From Symbiodinium natans (lineage: Eukaryota > Sar > Dinophyceae > Suessiales > Symbiodiniaceae): a DNA stretch of 64,000 bases. Positions 23,190 to 34,300 of this stretch are shown one piece after another. The first letter of the stretch is position 1; each line of letters begins with the position of its first letter. The stretch covers positions 344,514-408,513 of the forward strand of contig CAJNDS010000569.1 of the NCBI GenBank assembly GCA_905221605.1, read 5' to 3'. The position numbers were made by a program, and so were the translations under genes. Below the pieces are notes generated by a model. That model searched no databases and was not told the DNA's origin. It was given only the letters and a program-made list of their open reading frames with translations.

Positions 23190-24795
23190 CCTGCGCATCC
23201 TCCACGGAAAGCCTGAGATGCTCCTCACAAGATTGGTAGATCGAGCATGGAATGAGTCTAAGGGGACAAGAAATGAGCTCTTCGTCTCTGCTCTGGTGTC
23301 CGGGGAGACAAGCATGGTGGCATTCAGGTCAATGACAAAAGAGCAGAGGACATGAAAGACTCAGGACGTCGAGTTGGGGATTTCCAAGAATCAGGGCCCC
23401 AAACGGCAGCACAGAGCAACCAGAAGACACGGATTTTTCCAAACCCTAAACCCTAAACCCTAAACCCCAAGACCAGGCGTCGCAGAGCTCCTGCGCCAAG
23501 GCCATCACCTCCTCCAGGCGGCTCGGAGTTGTCCAGAACCTGGAACTTTTGAAGGACCGAGCAAGGCCCCCAGACGGATTTCACCTAATCCCAGGGGCTG
23601 CGTTTGGGGTCCTCATTGACCATGGTTCCCTCAAGCTCTGGGAAGCAGGCCTGTGGGCACAAGATCGCCACCATTCGATACCATTCAACAGGCGTTTGGA
23701 ATCCACGAGCAGGGAAGCCCCTTCTTGCATCGCTTCAGCGCTAGTTAGCTTCACAGTACCCACTCTTGTGTTGGCGTCGCTACGTCAAGAAGGGTCTGAG
23801 GCTTGCCGGGGGCTTGGGACTTTGGGCATTTTCAGGCTCCGGATTTGGAGTGGAGTGGATCCGACCAAAGAAGAAAGTTGGCACCTGGCACCCTCCCTCC
23901 CACGATGCCTCACTGCGGTGCGGCTAATCGTGATGGACATGATCTCCGCGGCCTGGGCGTGGTGGGAGCTCAGTTACCTAATGCTTTTACCTGCAGATCC
24001 TCCTCGTCAGGGTGTTTGTGCGTCAGGCGTACACTCCACTTGCGCAGTTTCACCCCCGTGCCAACGCACGAAAATGACTAGAATGACTAAAAGCACAACA
24101 TCCGGAAGCACCACTTAAATCCTGAACTGCACCACAGCAAGCGATGCGCACATGGGACCTGGTGGTCGAACCGACGCTCCATCATAGCTGCGAGGGAATC
24201 GGCAAAGTCGCTGCGCCTCTGCTGCCCCATTTCTCTTCTGGGTCTCCCGCAACTCTGAATCATGGAAGCCAAAAAACGCCAAAAAAACGCAAAACACCAG
24301 CATCTCGTACTCCGCTCTGATTCCCCCATCTCTCCACACATGGCGGTGTAAAGCCCTAACTACCCGGCCCGAGGCGACAGGGACTTTGGTCCTATGCAGC
24401 TGGGGCTCTGCCAAAAACGCAGAGCAGAGACGTCGAGCGCTTCGGTGCAGTTCCTGTGTGCTTGGCCATTCCGAAGTGAGCAACCATGCTTTTCAGGAAT
24501 AGTTTCTCCGGCAGCCTAAGACTTGAAGACCCAAGAAGAACCACCGAAGGCGAGCCGTGATTCCGTTGTGGAGCTTGCCAAAAGATGGTTGCAATGCGAT
24601 CAGACCCTGAAAGCACCGCCTTTGGCTTAGCACTATTTTGCCACCTGCCAACATGCATAATGCTGAGGTACGATCGCTACAAAGCAAGGAGATGAGAATT
24701 TCGTAGCGCAGCTGGTGAGTCCTCGTTTGACCCTCAACGTACTCTGCATCCAGCACTCGGGCAACCTCTGGCCAAGTCGGGTCCACCTCGCACAC
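23190..24795 (-). CDS. Cluster of short exons, one unknown gene
   Basis: Four minus-strand blocks look like exons: 24795-24680 ('WPEVARVLDAEYVEGQTRTH'); about 24240-24155 ('MGQQRRSDFADSLAAMMERR', ending CACCAG|GT); 23545-23470 ('TTPSRLEEVMALAQELCDAW'); and about 23270-23190 ('YQSCEEHLRLSVEDAQ', ending at GTAAG). Donor sites and helical composition support splicing into one protein. No domain is recognised. The third exon abuts a telomere-type array (23441-23470) that would lie at the very start of the following intron. Confidence 0.45.
23441..23470 (+). repeat. Telomere-type CCCTAAA array at an intron edge
   Basis: About four CCCTAAA units. On the coding (minus) strand the array follows directly after a coding-like block, so the intron would begin with GGTTTAGGG repeats. 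Confidence 0.9.
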
Positions 24796-24799
24796 CTCA

Positions 24800-27690
24800 G
24801 CTTCTTGGGGGCTTCAGATAGGGGTTGAAGCGCTTTGCTCCGTTTGGCTTCAAGACTTGAGACTTGCTGGCATTTCGCGTCTGAAGAAGCCCCCCGATAC
24901 TCAAAAGGATGTGGTTTTCTGCAGGAATTTCATCTAGGATTCTGAAAATTCCAAAGGACCTCAGAAGATCCCCCTTTGTGCCTTAACGAACGTGGCACAT
25001 TGGTTACAGGAGACCTGCCTCCCCCAAATGCCGATGTTTCTGCACTTCATGCCCGCTGAGAGCAACTAGCACTTCCCTCACCAACTCTTAAACAAAGTTT
25101 AAAGAGCAATGTCTTTCCCCGCCCAGTTGCAACTACAAGGCACACGAAAATACGGCTGTTTTGATTTGGAGTTCAGTACGCAAAGCCAGTGTGCGAATCC
25201 ATTAGCTGCCTCGGCCACGTTGATCTGTAAACCTCCTGAAGCCCTCCGACCTCCTACACTCATGACGTCTGCGGCGCTGCACCAAGCGACATGACTGTGG
25301 CTGTCCTTCGTCTGCGATGCGCGCGCTACACCGTTGCCCCGTTGGGCGGGCCCGGCTGCCAAGGTGGCGGGCGCAAGCAACTACGATGTTAGACCAAAGT
25401 ACGTATAGAAATATGTATATATACACACATGCAGTTTAGCCACATGCGCGCACACGCACATGTCTAGATATATATATATACACATATATATATATATGCA
25501 ATTGCTTATTTATATGAATGTTCGTTTTTGCTTTTGTCGGATTACACAGGAAAAATCACGCGCATGCATGGGCTTCGACGCTGCCCTCTTCGGCAGCTCC
25601 ATTCTCAGGACAGGGAAGTTGGGGAAGTTTTGGCTCGAGGGTTGGGATGTTTAAAGCGCTAAACCCTAAACCCTAAACCCTAAACCCTAAACCCTATAAA
25701 CCCTAAGACTAGCAGTTCTTAATAAGTACCCCCTATTAGATTCCCACAAGTGAGACACGTACAAATACCCAAAAGCCAAAAAACACAACAAAGACTTCAA
25801 CAACAGAATCACGCGCTGGACCCTGGCCAGTTCCTGCAAGGCACGGTGCGCAGCCAAGGCTTGGTGCTGCGCCTTCGCTGGGCTTCTTATGTCTGATGGA
25901 GGCGTGTCTCGGAACCTAGAGAATCGGAAGCCTCAGCCTTTTGGAGAGCCCTTCAGGATGATGTTCCCCAAAAGGCAGCCCAGGTGCACCAAGGTCTGAT
26001 AGGCGAACCAGCGAATCCCCGTGGTCCGGTCCTATGGCATCACACGTGGAGGTCTTCAACGGGCTTCTCAAGCTCATGGTCAGGTTGAACCCTTCGTGTC
26101 TCAACATCTTTGCGCACATACATGCACACACATATTGAGGTCCGACTTGCCTTTCGGTGTTTGTGTTCTCGGGATGGCACACGCTGGCACACGCTGGCAC
26201 GCCGGAAACGAGCCCGGAAACGACCCTCAACGCAAGACTCCGGGCGTGCGTGTTTAAAGCTGCTCATAATTCAAGGCAATTCCTGGGATATCAATGCACT
26301 CGAACCCCCCAAAAGGTTTCCAGCATCTTCAGTGGGGTCCTCCAGTGACCGGTACATGGCTGAGGAAGGGTGGATCCACGTTCCCCTCTCCTGGTGGTGG
26401 CCTCTCCTTCCAATGCAACGCCAAAAGCTCGGAGCAGCTGCATCCAGTGCACCCAGAATTACGAACCAACCCCTTGGCACATGTTTTGCGAAAATCCTAA
26501 ACTCTCTGCTCCTGGAATGTTTGGATCCAAGCCGTTAAGCAGGGCACTTTTCTTTTCAAGGGGGGCGGCTGGGGGGGCGGGGGGTGGTTGGGGAGGGGAG
26601 CAGGGGCGAAAGCGGCTGCAAGGACCAGGGCTTGCCGCGCACCTGTTGCGTGGGTTGGCCTCTGGGTCTGGGCGTCGGCACCTGCAATCGGAGTGACGAG
26701 CTCAAGCTGGGGCATCTCGGGCGTGGGGCTCAGTTCTGGGCTCGAAACTATGAGGCACATGCTGTGTTGTTGTGGGGGCAGATAAGCTCTGGACAAAAGC
26801 TGACCTCGGCCCGATAGACAAAAATCCGAGCAACTGCTCCTTGTGTTTATGTATAGCTAGGCCCTCGGTTTCCGTAACCGAGTTCAGGATTGACTTGGGC
26901 TTGGCTTGGATTGGCATCGGAGACGCAATCCGATGTTGGAGACTGTCTCGCCCTAGGACTCGGCTGGTACCCGACCCGCACACATTGGGACCTCACAGCT
27001 TCTTCGTTGGATTTGCCCAAGTGGCTACATGGAAGCCTTTGGTCAGAAATTATCGTCGCTGCCTCCCGCCTCTATTGCTGCCACACTAGGAATTCCTGGG
27101 CCACCCTCCACAAGCGTTTACGATCTGCCCGGGCACGTCGGGCAGGCGCTGCGAGTACCGGTACCCCGCTCAAACCACTTCCTCAGACCTTGGCTTGCTT
27201 CACGAAGCATGCAAGCATGGGTTTCAAAACAATCGGCCTTTCTCGTTGAAAGCGTCGGGCGACCGAAACCTTGCACACACTATGGAGAAAGTCTATACAC
27301 AACGCCAACATGACTTCTTTAGAGGGCCCCGACAGCAACTAGCCACAGCCCCGATCACCGGAAGCACCATCACTATGGCCCGACTGACAGGCCAACGAGA
27401 AGATCTGATACCGTTCACGAGTCCCACCCGCTTACAATGTTACAATGTAAGACAGGGAAGGAGAGAGCTACCATGCCAACACCAAATCAAGCAGGCAATT
27501 TTCACAAATGGCCAAATGGCCAGCGCTGCAACAACGCAGCAATAGCTAAACCCCGACGAGGAAGTGAAATACAGCTCCGAGGTTCAAGCCGACATCTGTA
27601 CGCCACTGTCAAAAAGGCAAAAGCATGCACCACAATTCCTCATGCAGGCTCAGTGCACTTGCAGTCAGGGCCTTGCAATTCCCTGCAATT
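24800..27690. other. No supported gene; repeats
   Basis: Holds a TATATA tract at 25463-25497, a G-rich stretch with G-quadruplex potential at 26560-26605, and short tandem copies of 'gcacacgctg' near 26170. A few minus-strand frames (such as 'TLVHLGCLLGNIILKG' near 25960-26010) look mildly coding but have no partner. Confidence 0.45.
25659..25707 (+). repeat. Interstitial telomere-type CCCTAAA array
   Basis: Six units of CCCTAAA, the last two with a TA insertion. It is the cleanest such array in the window. Confidence 0.92.
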
Positions 27691-27701
27691 AAAGAAGCAA
27701 C

Positions 27702-28035
27702 GGCCAGGAGGCACTTCTCGTGAAAGCAGTGGCCGCACTGCATGGTCTGGATGCGGTGGTGCATCGACTGCAGGCTGCATCACATGTGAGGCCAGAATAG
27801 AATCGCTTGTTGCAGCTTGCTTGCACAAGCTCTACATCCTCCCCTTTGCACCAGGTGGGCAGGTCGCACGAGGGCCACTAAGGAGATCAGCCAAGGGTAA
27901 GTTGCAGGGTGAACCCAAAAGCTTGCACCGACCTAAGGACCCCAAAGATGAGGATAGAGCAGAGACTGCAATGTCAGGGCGTGCCTTGAGGGAGGAAAAG
28001 CAGACCGCACAGACGTCGTCATCGTCGTCTTCCTG
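27702..28035 (-). CDS. RING-H2 finger protein (probable E3 ubiquitin ligase)
   Basis: Exon 1 (28035-27967) is acidic and then has 'DVCAVCFSSLKARPDIA', the first C-x2-C pair. Exon 2 (27746-27702) reads 'TMQCGHCFHEKCLLA', giving C-x-H-x2-H-x2-C. Both exons are whole numbers of codons, and the junction joins 'PDIA' to 'TMQCGHCF' with RING spacing, which is strong support. The intron starts GT and ends AG. The final C-P-x-C pair was not found with certainty; 'PDCKC' near 27660-27680 is a candidate in another phase. RING-H2 proteins bring ubiquitin-loaded E2 enzymes to substrates. The exon at 28342-28619 may be the upstream part. Confidence 0.72.
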
Positions 28036-28341
28036 CTCGGAACCAGGGTGTAGGGAGAGCTTGACTTGAAGATTTGGTAAGGAGAAATCCCCGCGTCAGT
28101 GGGTCTACAGGCCCTTCGCTTTACATGCGACAACTTGACCTTAACCCTCCACGAGTCAGAAGAAGGTGCCCGAATTTTGGGAGCAACATCGTGGTCCTGG
28201 TCTGCTGAAGGTGGTGCTCCAGACTGTCTTTGACACTTTGCACGGCGACATGGCTTGCACCAAGCGGTGCCAACAAAAGGGCTCAACATGGATCAACTTC
28301 CCCCCAGTTGCCAAAGCTTCGGTTAAAACGTATCAACCCCC

Positions 28342-28619
28342 GGGTCTCTCCTCGCTGTCCTCAGGGGGCAGGTCCTCGTAGTAGGCGTCCATGTCCTGGT
28401 CTGCTTCAACCTCTATCACCAGGCCTACACCTTCGAGGGAGAAAGCAGCTTCTGCCATAAGCCTTTCCTTGGACAGAAGTCCCCTGCAGCGCACAAGGTC
28501 CTTCACTGGGAGGAGTCGGGCGCCGTGCCCATCTGTCACACAAATGTTGCTGATGTGGGCCTGCAAAGGGACTTGCAAATTCTGCAAAGATACGGGCTCG
28601 TCCCAGACAAGTACACCTG
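28342..28619 (-). CDS. Exon of about 92 codons upstream of the RING exons
   Basis: After a TTGCAG acceptor the minus strand reads 'VLVWDEPVSLQNLQVPLQAH', 'CVTDGHGARLLPVKDLVRCR' and ends acidic ('DMDAYYEDLPPEDSEERPG'). The composition is convincingly coding, but I recognise no domain. Its position makes it a likely 5' part of the RING-H2 gene. An alternative is that it ends its own gene at the TGA just after 28345. Confidence 0.55.
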
Positions 28620-28859
28620 CAAGCGGACATGTTCCGAACCCCTGATGTGCACCAGGTCCCGATGTTCTTGGAAGATGGCCAGTGGAGGTTCCAACTGTGT
28701 GGCCCAAACACAGTCTTGTTGAATCTGCCCCCTTGGGTTCTTAGAGTTGATTCCGGGCTTTCACGGCTTTTAGGGGAGACTCAGGACGTATGCTGGGGTC
28801 GGGGGTGCCCGTAGAGTGAAAGGCCTGCACGAAGCAGCGGCTGATGCAAGCAGTGTCAA

Positions 28860-28945
28860 TCGGCGGCATCGGCCATCCGTACCACTCCAAGACAGACCTT
28901 GTGCTCCAGAGACGCCATGTGGGTCAGGGTCTCAACATCGGGAGT
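28860..28945 (-). CDS. Short exon, unknown
   Basis: The minus strand reads 'DVETLTHMASLEHKVCLGVV' and 'RMADAAD' to a TGA or splice. It is helical and coding-like but unrecognised. Confidence 0.38.
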
Positions 28946-29164
28946 AGCTACTTTTCGCGTGGGATTCAGGAGTCTGGCGAGGGAGCCATGTACCCGCCGC
29001 CCTGGAGTAACAGTAGCTTGTTTTGCCTGTGTTCAAGAGTTCTGGGATACAAATGCGCGAGGACAGTGGCTTGTGACAAGCACTCGGGCACTACTCGTGC
29101 CAATCCAGGGTGGGGCGTCCGGAGTCCGGCTCTTCTCGGCTTCTCGGGCTGTTTTCTGACACCA

Positions 29165-29242
29165 GCCGAAGTGCCCAAAGTCCATATTGTATGCTTCCAG
29201 TCTGACATCCACCCTGCCCAAAATGTCCCCATACACATACAA
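29165..29242 (-). CDS. Short exon, unknown
   Basis: The minus strand reads 'YVYGDILGRVDVRLEAYNMD' and 'FGHFGWCQ'. It is coding-like, with alternating beta-type pattern. Unrecognised; probably the same gene as the block at 28.9 kb. Confidence 0.35.
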
Positions 29243-29249
29243 CCATTTG

Positions 29250-31385
29250 CCAGGCTAGACTGACCACGTATGCAGGAATTCTTGGGGTTCACAAGTCTGC
29301 GCTCGCCGGCTTCGAGTACGGAACGTGCACGGGACCCAGGTGCGACTGAGCACTTAAAAAGTGCATGATGTGTGGGCCCGCAATGGTTTTCGCGACATGG
29401 AACGGTGCTAGGCGGGAGCACGATTTGGAGAACGGAACGTGCACGCATGCTAGTCTAGTTACTGGTTTCTATGAAAACCACATTTCGGGAGCCCCCAAGA
29501 CTGGAACTCCAAGCGGTATGCCCGAGCCTAGGCGAGCCCGCGATGTTCGTCCAACATGCGAGCGGCTGTGAGCGAGAGGCATTGTCCAAAACGGGCGCGC
29601 CGCAAGCGCGGTTCGCCGACAAAACTCTTCATGTTGGAACTTTGGCGGCGCAACACCATGCGCAGCACGTTGGCCAATGAGGGTTTGGGGATGGCTTTGT
29701 CTGTGTCGTGTGGGGGGCGGGGGGAATCCTGGAATCAACAATGGCGGTTTACGGCAGCCCCATTTCCATCTTGGGACAGTATTGCCATGAGGAAGGTCTT
29801 AAGTCATTACTCGAACAGCACCAAGTGGCGTGTTGCGCACGGCATCCTTCAAAGCCGCCACCTGCCACAAAAGGCTTCACTAGATCAGCTCAGGTCCAGG
29901 GCGTTGCCTAAGCCTAGTTTCGCCAACGCCCTAGACCTGATCCCTGAACCCCAAACCCTACTTGAAGTGAAGCAGGGCTCTTCTCAGTCCTTCTATATAT
30001 TGTACACGCGATCGCAGCCTCTTCCTATCCTTACCTCATCCCTTCAAGCCTTCGCTTCTGCTTTTGGCCGGCCAGGCCGGTGGGCAAGCAGACCAGGGTC
30101 TGATGCCCTTCGCGCCTCTTTCCAACCACTTTCCAAGCCTTCCTTCCCACCACAACCCCTTCCCACGGTGGGCCAGCATTGGCATCTGCAGCCCGGGGCA
30201 GACTGGAAACTCCGAGGAAGCGCTCGCAAGCGTTTGCAATTCTAACCATTGCTGTCCGAGCGATCCCACAATTTTGCGCGGAAGCCACTCTGGAAGTGCC
30301 TACACTCCGAAGCACCCAGAATCAGTTCTCCACAAATATCTAGTAGTCGCCACGACCCAATGCGATCCTCGTGCGCGAAGAGCCGTGGGTGCTCGTGAAA
30401 CGTGGCCTCGGCGAACCTCGGGCTGGAAAAGCTGAAGATCTTCCAGGGTGTAGGAGCTCTATGAGGAATCGAAAAAATGTTATTCCCTAGCAAAGCCGAT
30501 CCCACCGAAAGGGTCCATGCTTCATGGCCTTCTAATCGAGTCTTGACCCAAGGCGCTTCACGAAACTGGCGGCGGCATGCAGAACCTCTCCGAAGAATGA
30601 AGTTTTCACGCGGTTTCCGTCACACAGTTCGACCGGCACTTGTCATGGCCGTCAGCTCGTCGCGCTCTATGAGTCTACGACTATGGCTCGATGGCACCCA
30701 AACACGTCCAAACCCAACTGCATGAAGGGTTCCAAATGCACATTCGTGACAGGCTTCCACATGATTGAAGTCATTGAGGCATTATGACCTATTATCATGT
30801 ATTGGCTTGGGGGGATGCAGGCCTTGGCTACTTCCATCTACTCCCAAGCGGGCCTGCACGTGCGCGCAGCGCTGCATGAAGGCAGTGCAACAAGAAACGT
30901 TCAGCATACACAGACACTTTCGGCTCTCGCAAGCCCCAATCAGAATCGGCCTTGGGAACGAGCTGGTGGCTCTGGCACCACTCCTTCCGCTCAGAAGATG
31001 GGACTCGCCGCCATGAGGCGAAGGCCTCCCAGGATGTTCGTCTGGCTGAAAGGAGGATGGAGCATCCCCATTTTTTCGCCTTAAAGCTGGATTGTCGTTT
31101 GGTTGTCGTTGCTCACCACTGGGGTGAGGCATCGGGGGCGGGTCTGGGACAAGGGCGGGAACGGACTTAGGGAATGGGTCAGCTCCACTTCCCAACCACG
31201 CGCCATGGGCGCCCGCAACAGTTGCTGCAGCAGTGCAAACAGCGAACACTGACACTCTCATTCAACGGAGGCTTTCAAGCTAGAACGGACCTCAGAACTA
31301 CTCGGAACCACCCTATTGTTTTACAGACCACACCCCCCTTGTAAAAAAAAAAAACCCAAGCCCTGACCGAATAGCCCACAGCGTG
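29250..31385. other. Possible 3' part of the DEAH gene; nothing certain
   Basis: The minus strand near 30430-30330 reads 'RFAEATFHEHPRLFAHEDRI' and 'GSWRLLDICGEL', which might be the OB-fold region of the helicase (where 'HP.S.f' occurs), but the frame match is weak. A signal-like start ('MRVSVFAVCTAAATVAG' at 31261) followed by Pro-rich sequence is probably intron. Confidence 0.35.
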
Positions 31386-31389
31386 GTGC

Positions 31390-34300
31390 CTTGATGGCAG
31401 TGACGAGATCGCCGTCGTTGCTCTGAAGCTCCCGTCGGCCCGGGGTATCCCCGTCCTGTGTGTCGCACTCGGAGATGTGGCGCTTGGGTCTCTTGCTAAG
31501 CCCTTTCACGATCAATGCCCCCAGAGGTTGAGAGGTTGGGGCCCACAGTTCACAGGGTTCACAGCGCCTTCCACAAAACCCTGGATGCCTTCCCGCGGAA
31601 GAAGAGCTGCCCTGACGCGTTGAGAACGCCGACCAAGGGAAGAACCTGGCACAAACGAAGAGAGCTGCCAGTATGGGGGGTCTGTGGAGGCCCACAGGAC
31701 ATGACTCAAATCTTCCCCAGGGTGTGGCTCCGCTCTGGTGGAACTTGTCCCCATAAGCTCTTGGTCTGACATCTGTGTTCAAGGTCTAGGCTGTACATGA
31801 GGTGATCCCTCAGAGACCGCCTCCATGAGGTTAAACAAGGCAGGACCACCAGGTGAAGCACTCTCAGCTCGGATGCCGCAAAGATCATCTTCGCAAGCCG
31901 GCAGTCCTGTGTAAGGTTGGAGTTGAAGTACATGGCCTTTAACTAAGCAAAGGAGGAGATCATTCAACCACTCTCGAACCGAAGCACCAAGCACCTCCGA
32001 TGCTTTGAACGCACCGAGCGAAATCGGATGCAACACTTGTTTTCTGCCGTCTTGGGGTGGCTGGGCCCCATCAGGGCTGAACGCTACCATACGCTACCCC
32101 TTCCAGGCGGCGAATCTGCCTCGCACCAATTCGAGAAGCCCCCGACCAAGACCCAATCCAACCACCACAGAAAACTCTCGAAGAAACCCGACCACAAGCT
32201 CTACGAGCGTGAAGCCGCAGCTGCGACCAAGGCGCTATCCCCAGGCGGCTGCACTTCTCACCGATGACCGTGAGCTTCCCCTCCTGCACAGGGGTTAAGA
32301 TCGGCTCGGGACTCCCGGCGGAAGAGTCACAAGCTCACCCCGCAAAACCCATATAAGCCCTCTAAACCACTGGGTCCTTGTCCAGGAAGCCCAGTTGCTG
32401 AAGGTCCCTGGTCGCATCGTCAAGGCGACGGGTGCCGGGGTGCTCGACGAACTCAAAGCCTGGGAGCTGGGAGCTGGGGGGGAGGGGGTTGGGGTTCAGG
32501 GCTTCGGCGCTCACATAGACACACCGCGGAGAAGGCGGTAGTTTGCCCGCCAAGCAGGCTTGGGGTGAATCAAGGGACCGTCTGCCGCCCAATTGTCGTG
32601 GCATTTCATCCACAGACCAGAAAAAAAAGATCCAGGTTTCCCTCACATTCCACGTGGCTGTCAGTGTCTTCGCAACAATTATGGGCTGACTGAAGTAATC
32701 AGCAGGGCTCTTGTGTCAAGCGCAGCTCGAAGCGACACCAGTGGCTGTACTTTCACACTTCACACCCCTATCTGGGACCAACAAGCTGCCAGCTGTCCCT
32801 GCAGACTTCTGGAAGATCGGGGTTCCCACAGCTCTGCCATACTTTGCAGCCGTGAGATGCACAAGGACATTTCTGGGGAGCAACTGTGGAATGATGTGCT
32901 GCTTCCAATGGCAATCTTTAAGGATTTGGGGGAACACTTTAAAGAAAATAGAGCCTCAAGATTGTGCATTGCTTGAAAGCCACTTGTCTGGCAACTCAGT
33001 GGCAAACAATCCGACCCAAACTCCCACAAACCCAACCACTCCGAGCCAAGCCAAGCCAAATCCGACTTAAGCCAAAACCCGCCGAAAGTTCCGAGCACGC
33101 GAAGATAAAGCCCTCAAATCCTACGTACTTCAAAGGCTGCCCAAGCCGCTGGACGCTTCCTCAACACCCAGCTCCTGGAGCGAACAAAAACTCAGCAGAC
33201 GGGGCCCCTTTCCTCCAACAGCAAAGCACGAATTGCACTCGCAGACCGATCTGTTCCTCGATCCCACTACATGGTGCCCACGGCAGTCAATCTTCGAATT
33301 CTTTTCCGGATACCCGTTTCTGGGGCCCTGGGAAGGTCAGGGGTGCCGTATTTTCACAGGGACTTTGACGGGACCATAACGTAGAGAATTGATTGAATAT
33401 TTGTCATGGTGCATACGGCAGCCTTCAGGCGAAGCACAGCGCCCAGCAACTCCGTTCGGAGCACCTCTGCCTGTACGTGAGGAATCCAAGAGAGGATCAT
33501 GCGGCAGACATTAGGGCAATCGGGTATTTGATAGTTGCAGCATTTCCGCTCTTCTGCTCTCCCAGTGTTGCACACCTAGGATCACCTGGGTTTGCAGGTT
33601 GAACTTGATTCTGTGGCTGGCCCGGCCTGCGTTGCGGGTCTCATTCTCTGCAGCGTCGCCTCGTCGTACCTCCGCACTTCGTCCGTGATTCCAACTCAGA
33701 TCTGAAAGCTTCCGTTCTTACCACGTGTCATGCAAATTCCTGGCAATTTCTATGGACCCAAAAGCCTGGGTCCATCCGGACACTCCAAGCCCGTAAACCT
33801 CCCAAACCTCGGCCCGAGGGGCAGGTGGTGGACCACACCCGGCGCCGTGCGGCCTACCCGACCCGATCGCTGTCGCACAGAGGCCTGCCGCTGAACACAG
33901 CGAAACCCTTTTAACCCTAAACCCTTTGGTGTTGGACAGCGCGCCCCCTCCTGCCCCCTCTACAAAGTCAAGTTGGCTGTGCTATTCAGGAAACTGTGAC
34001 GGGTCCGCCATTATGTCAAATCGTTCGGGGGGGGGGGGAGGGGGACGCACTAAAGGCGGGTCCAATATTAAACCCGACAAACCCCAAACCCAGCCGGGTG
34101 TGGGGATGTTTGGGGCTTCCGGAGGGCCTTTGGAACCCAGATGGAGCGAGTTGCTCTGAGCACTTTCTTGCTGACATTTCGGAGGATTGGAATGGTGAGG
34201 TCTTGCGCGCACAAGTTTTCGAGGCAAAGAATTGGAAGCCCCGCCCCACCTTGGTGGTGAGGCCCACCTGCACCACGTTCATGTTCCGAAGGTCGTCGTA

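Noticed and set aside
27437-28069. Plus-strand open frame of 210 codons.
   Set aside because: It is the shadow of the RING-H2 exons on the minus strand, and its own sequence has no domain features.
30782-31261. Minus-strand frame starting 'MRVSVFAVCTAAATVAG', considered as a secreted protein.
   Set aside because: It lies where helicase 3' exons or introns are expected and the rest is proline-rich, low-information sequence.
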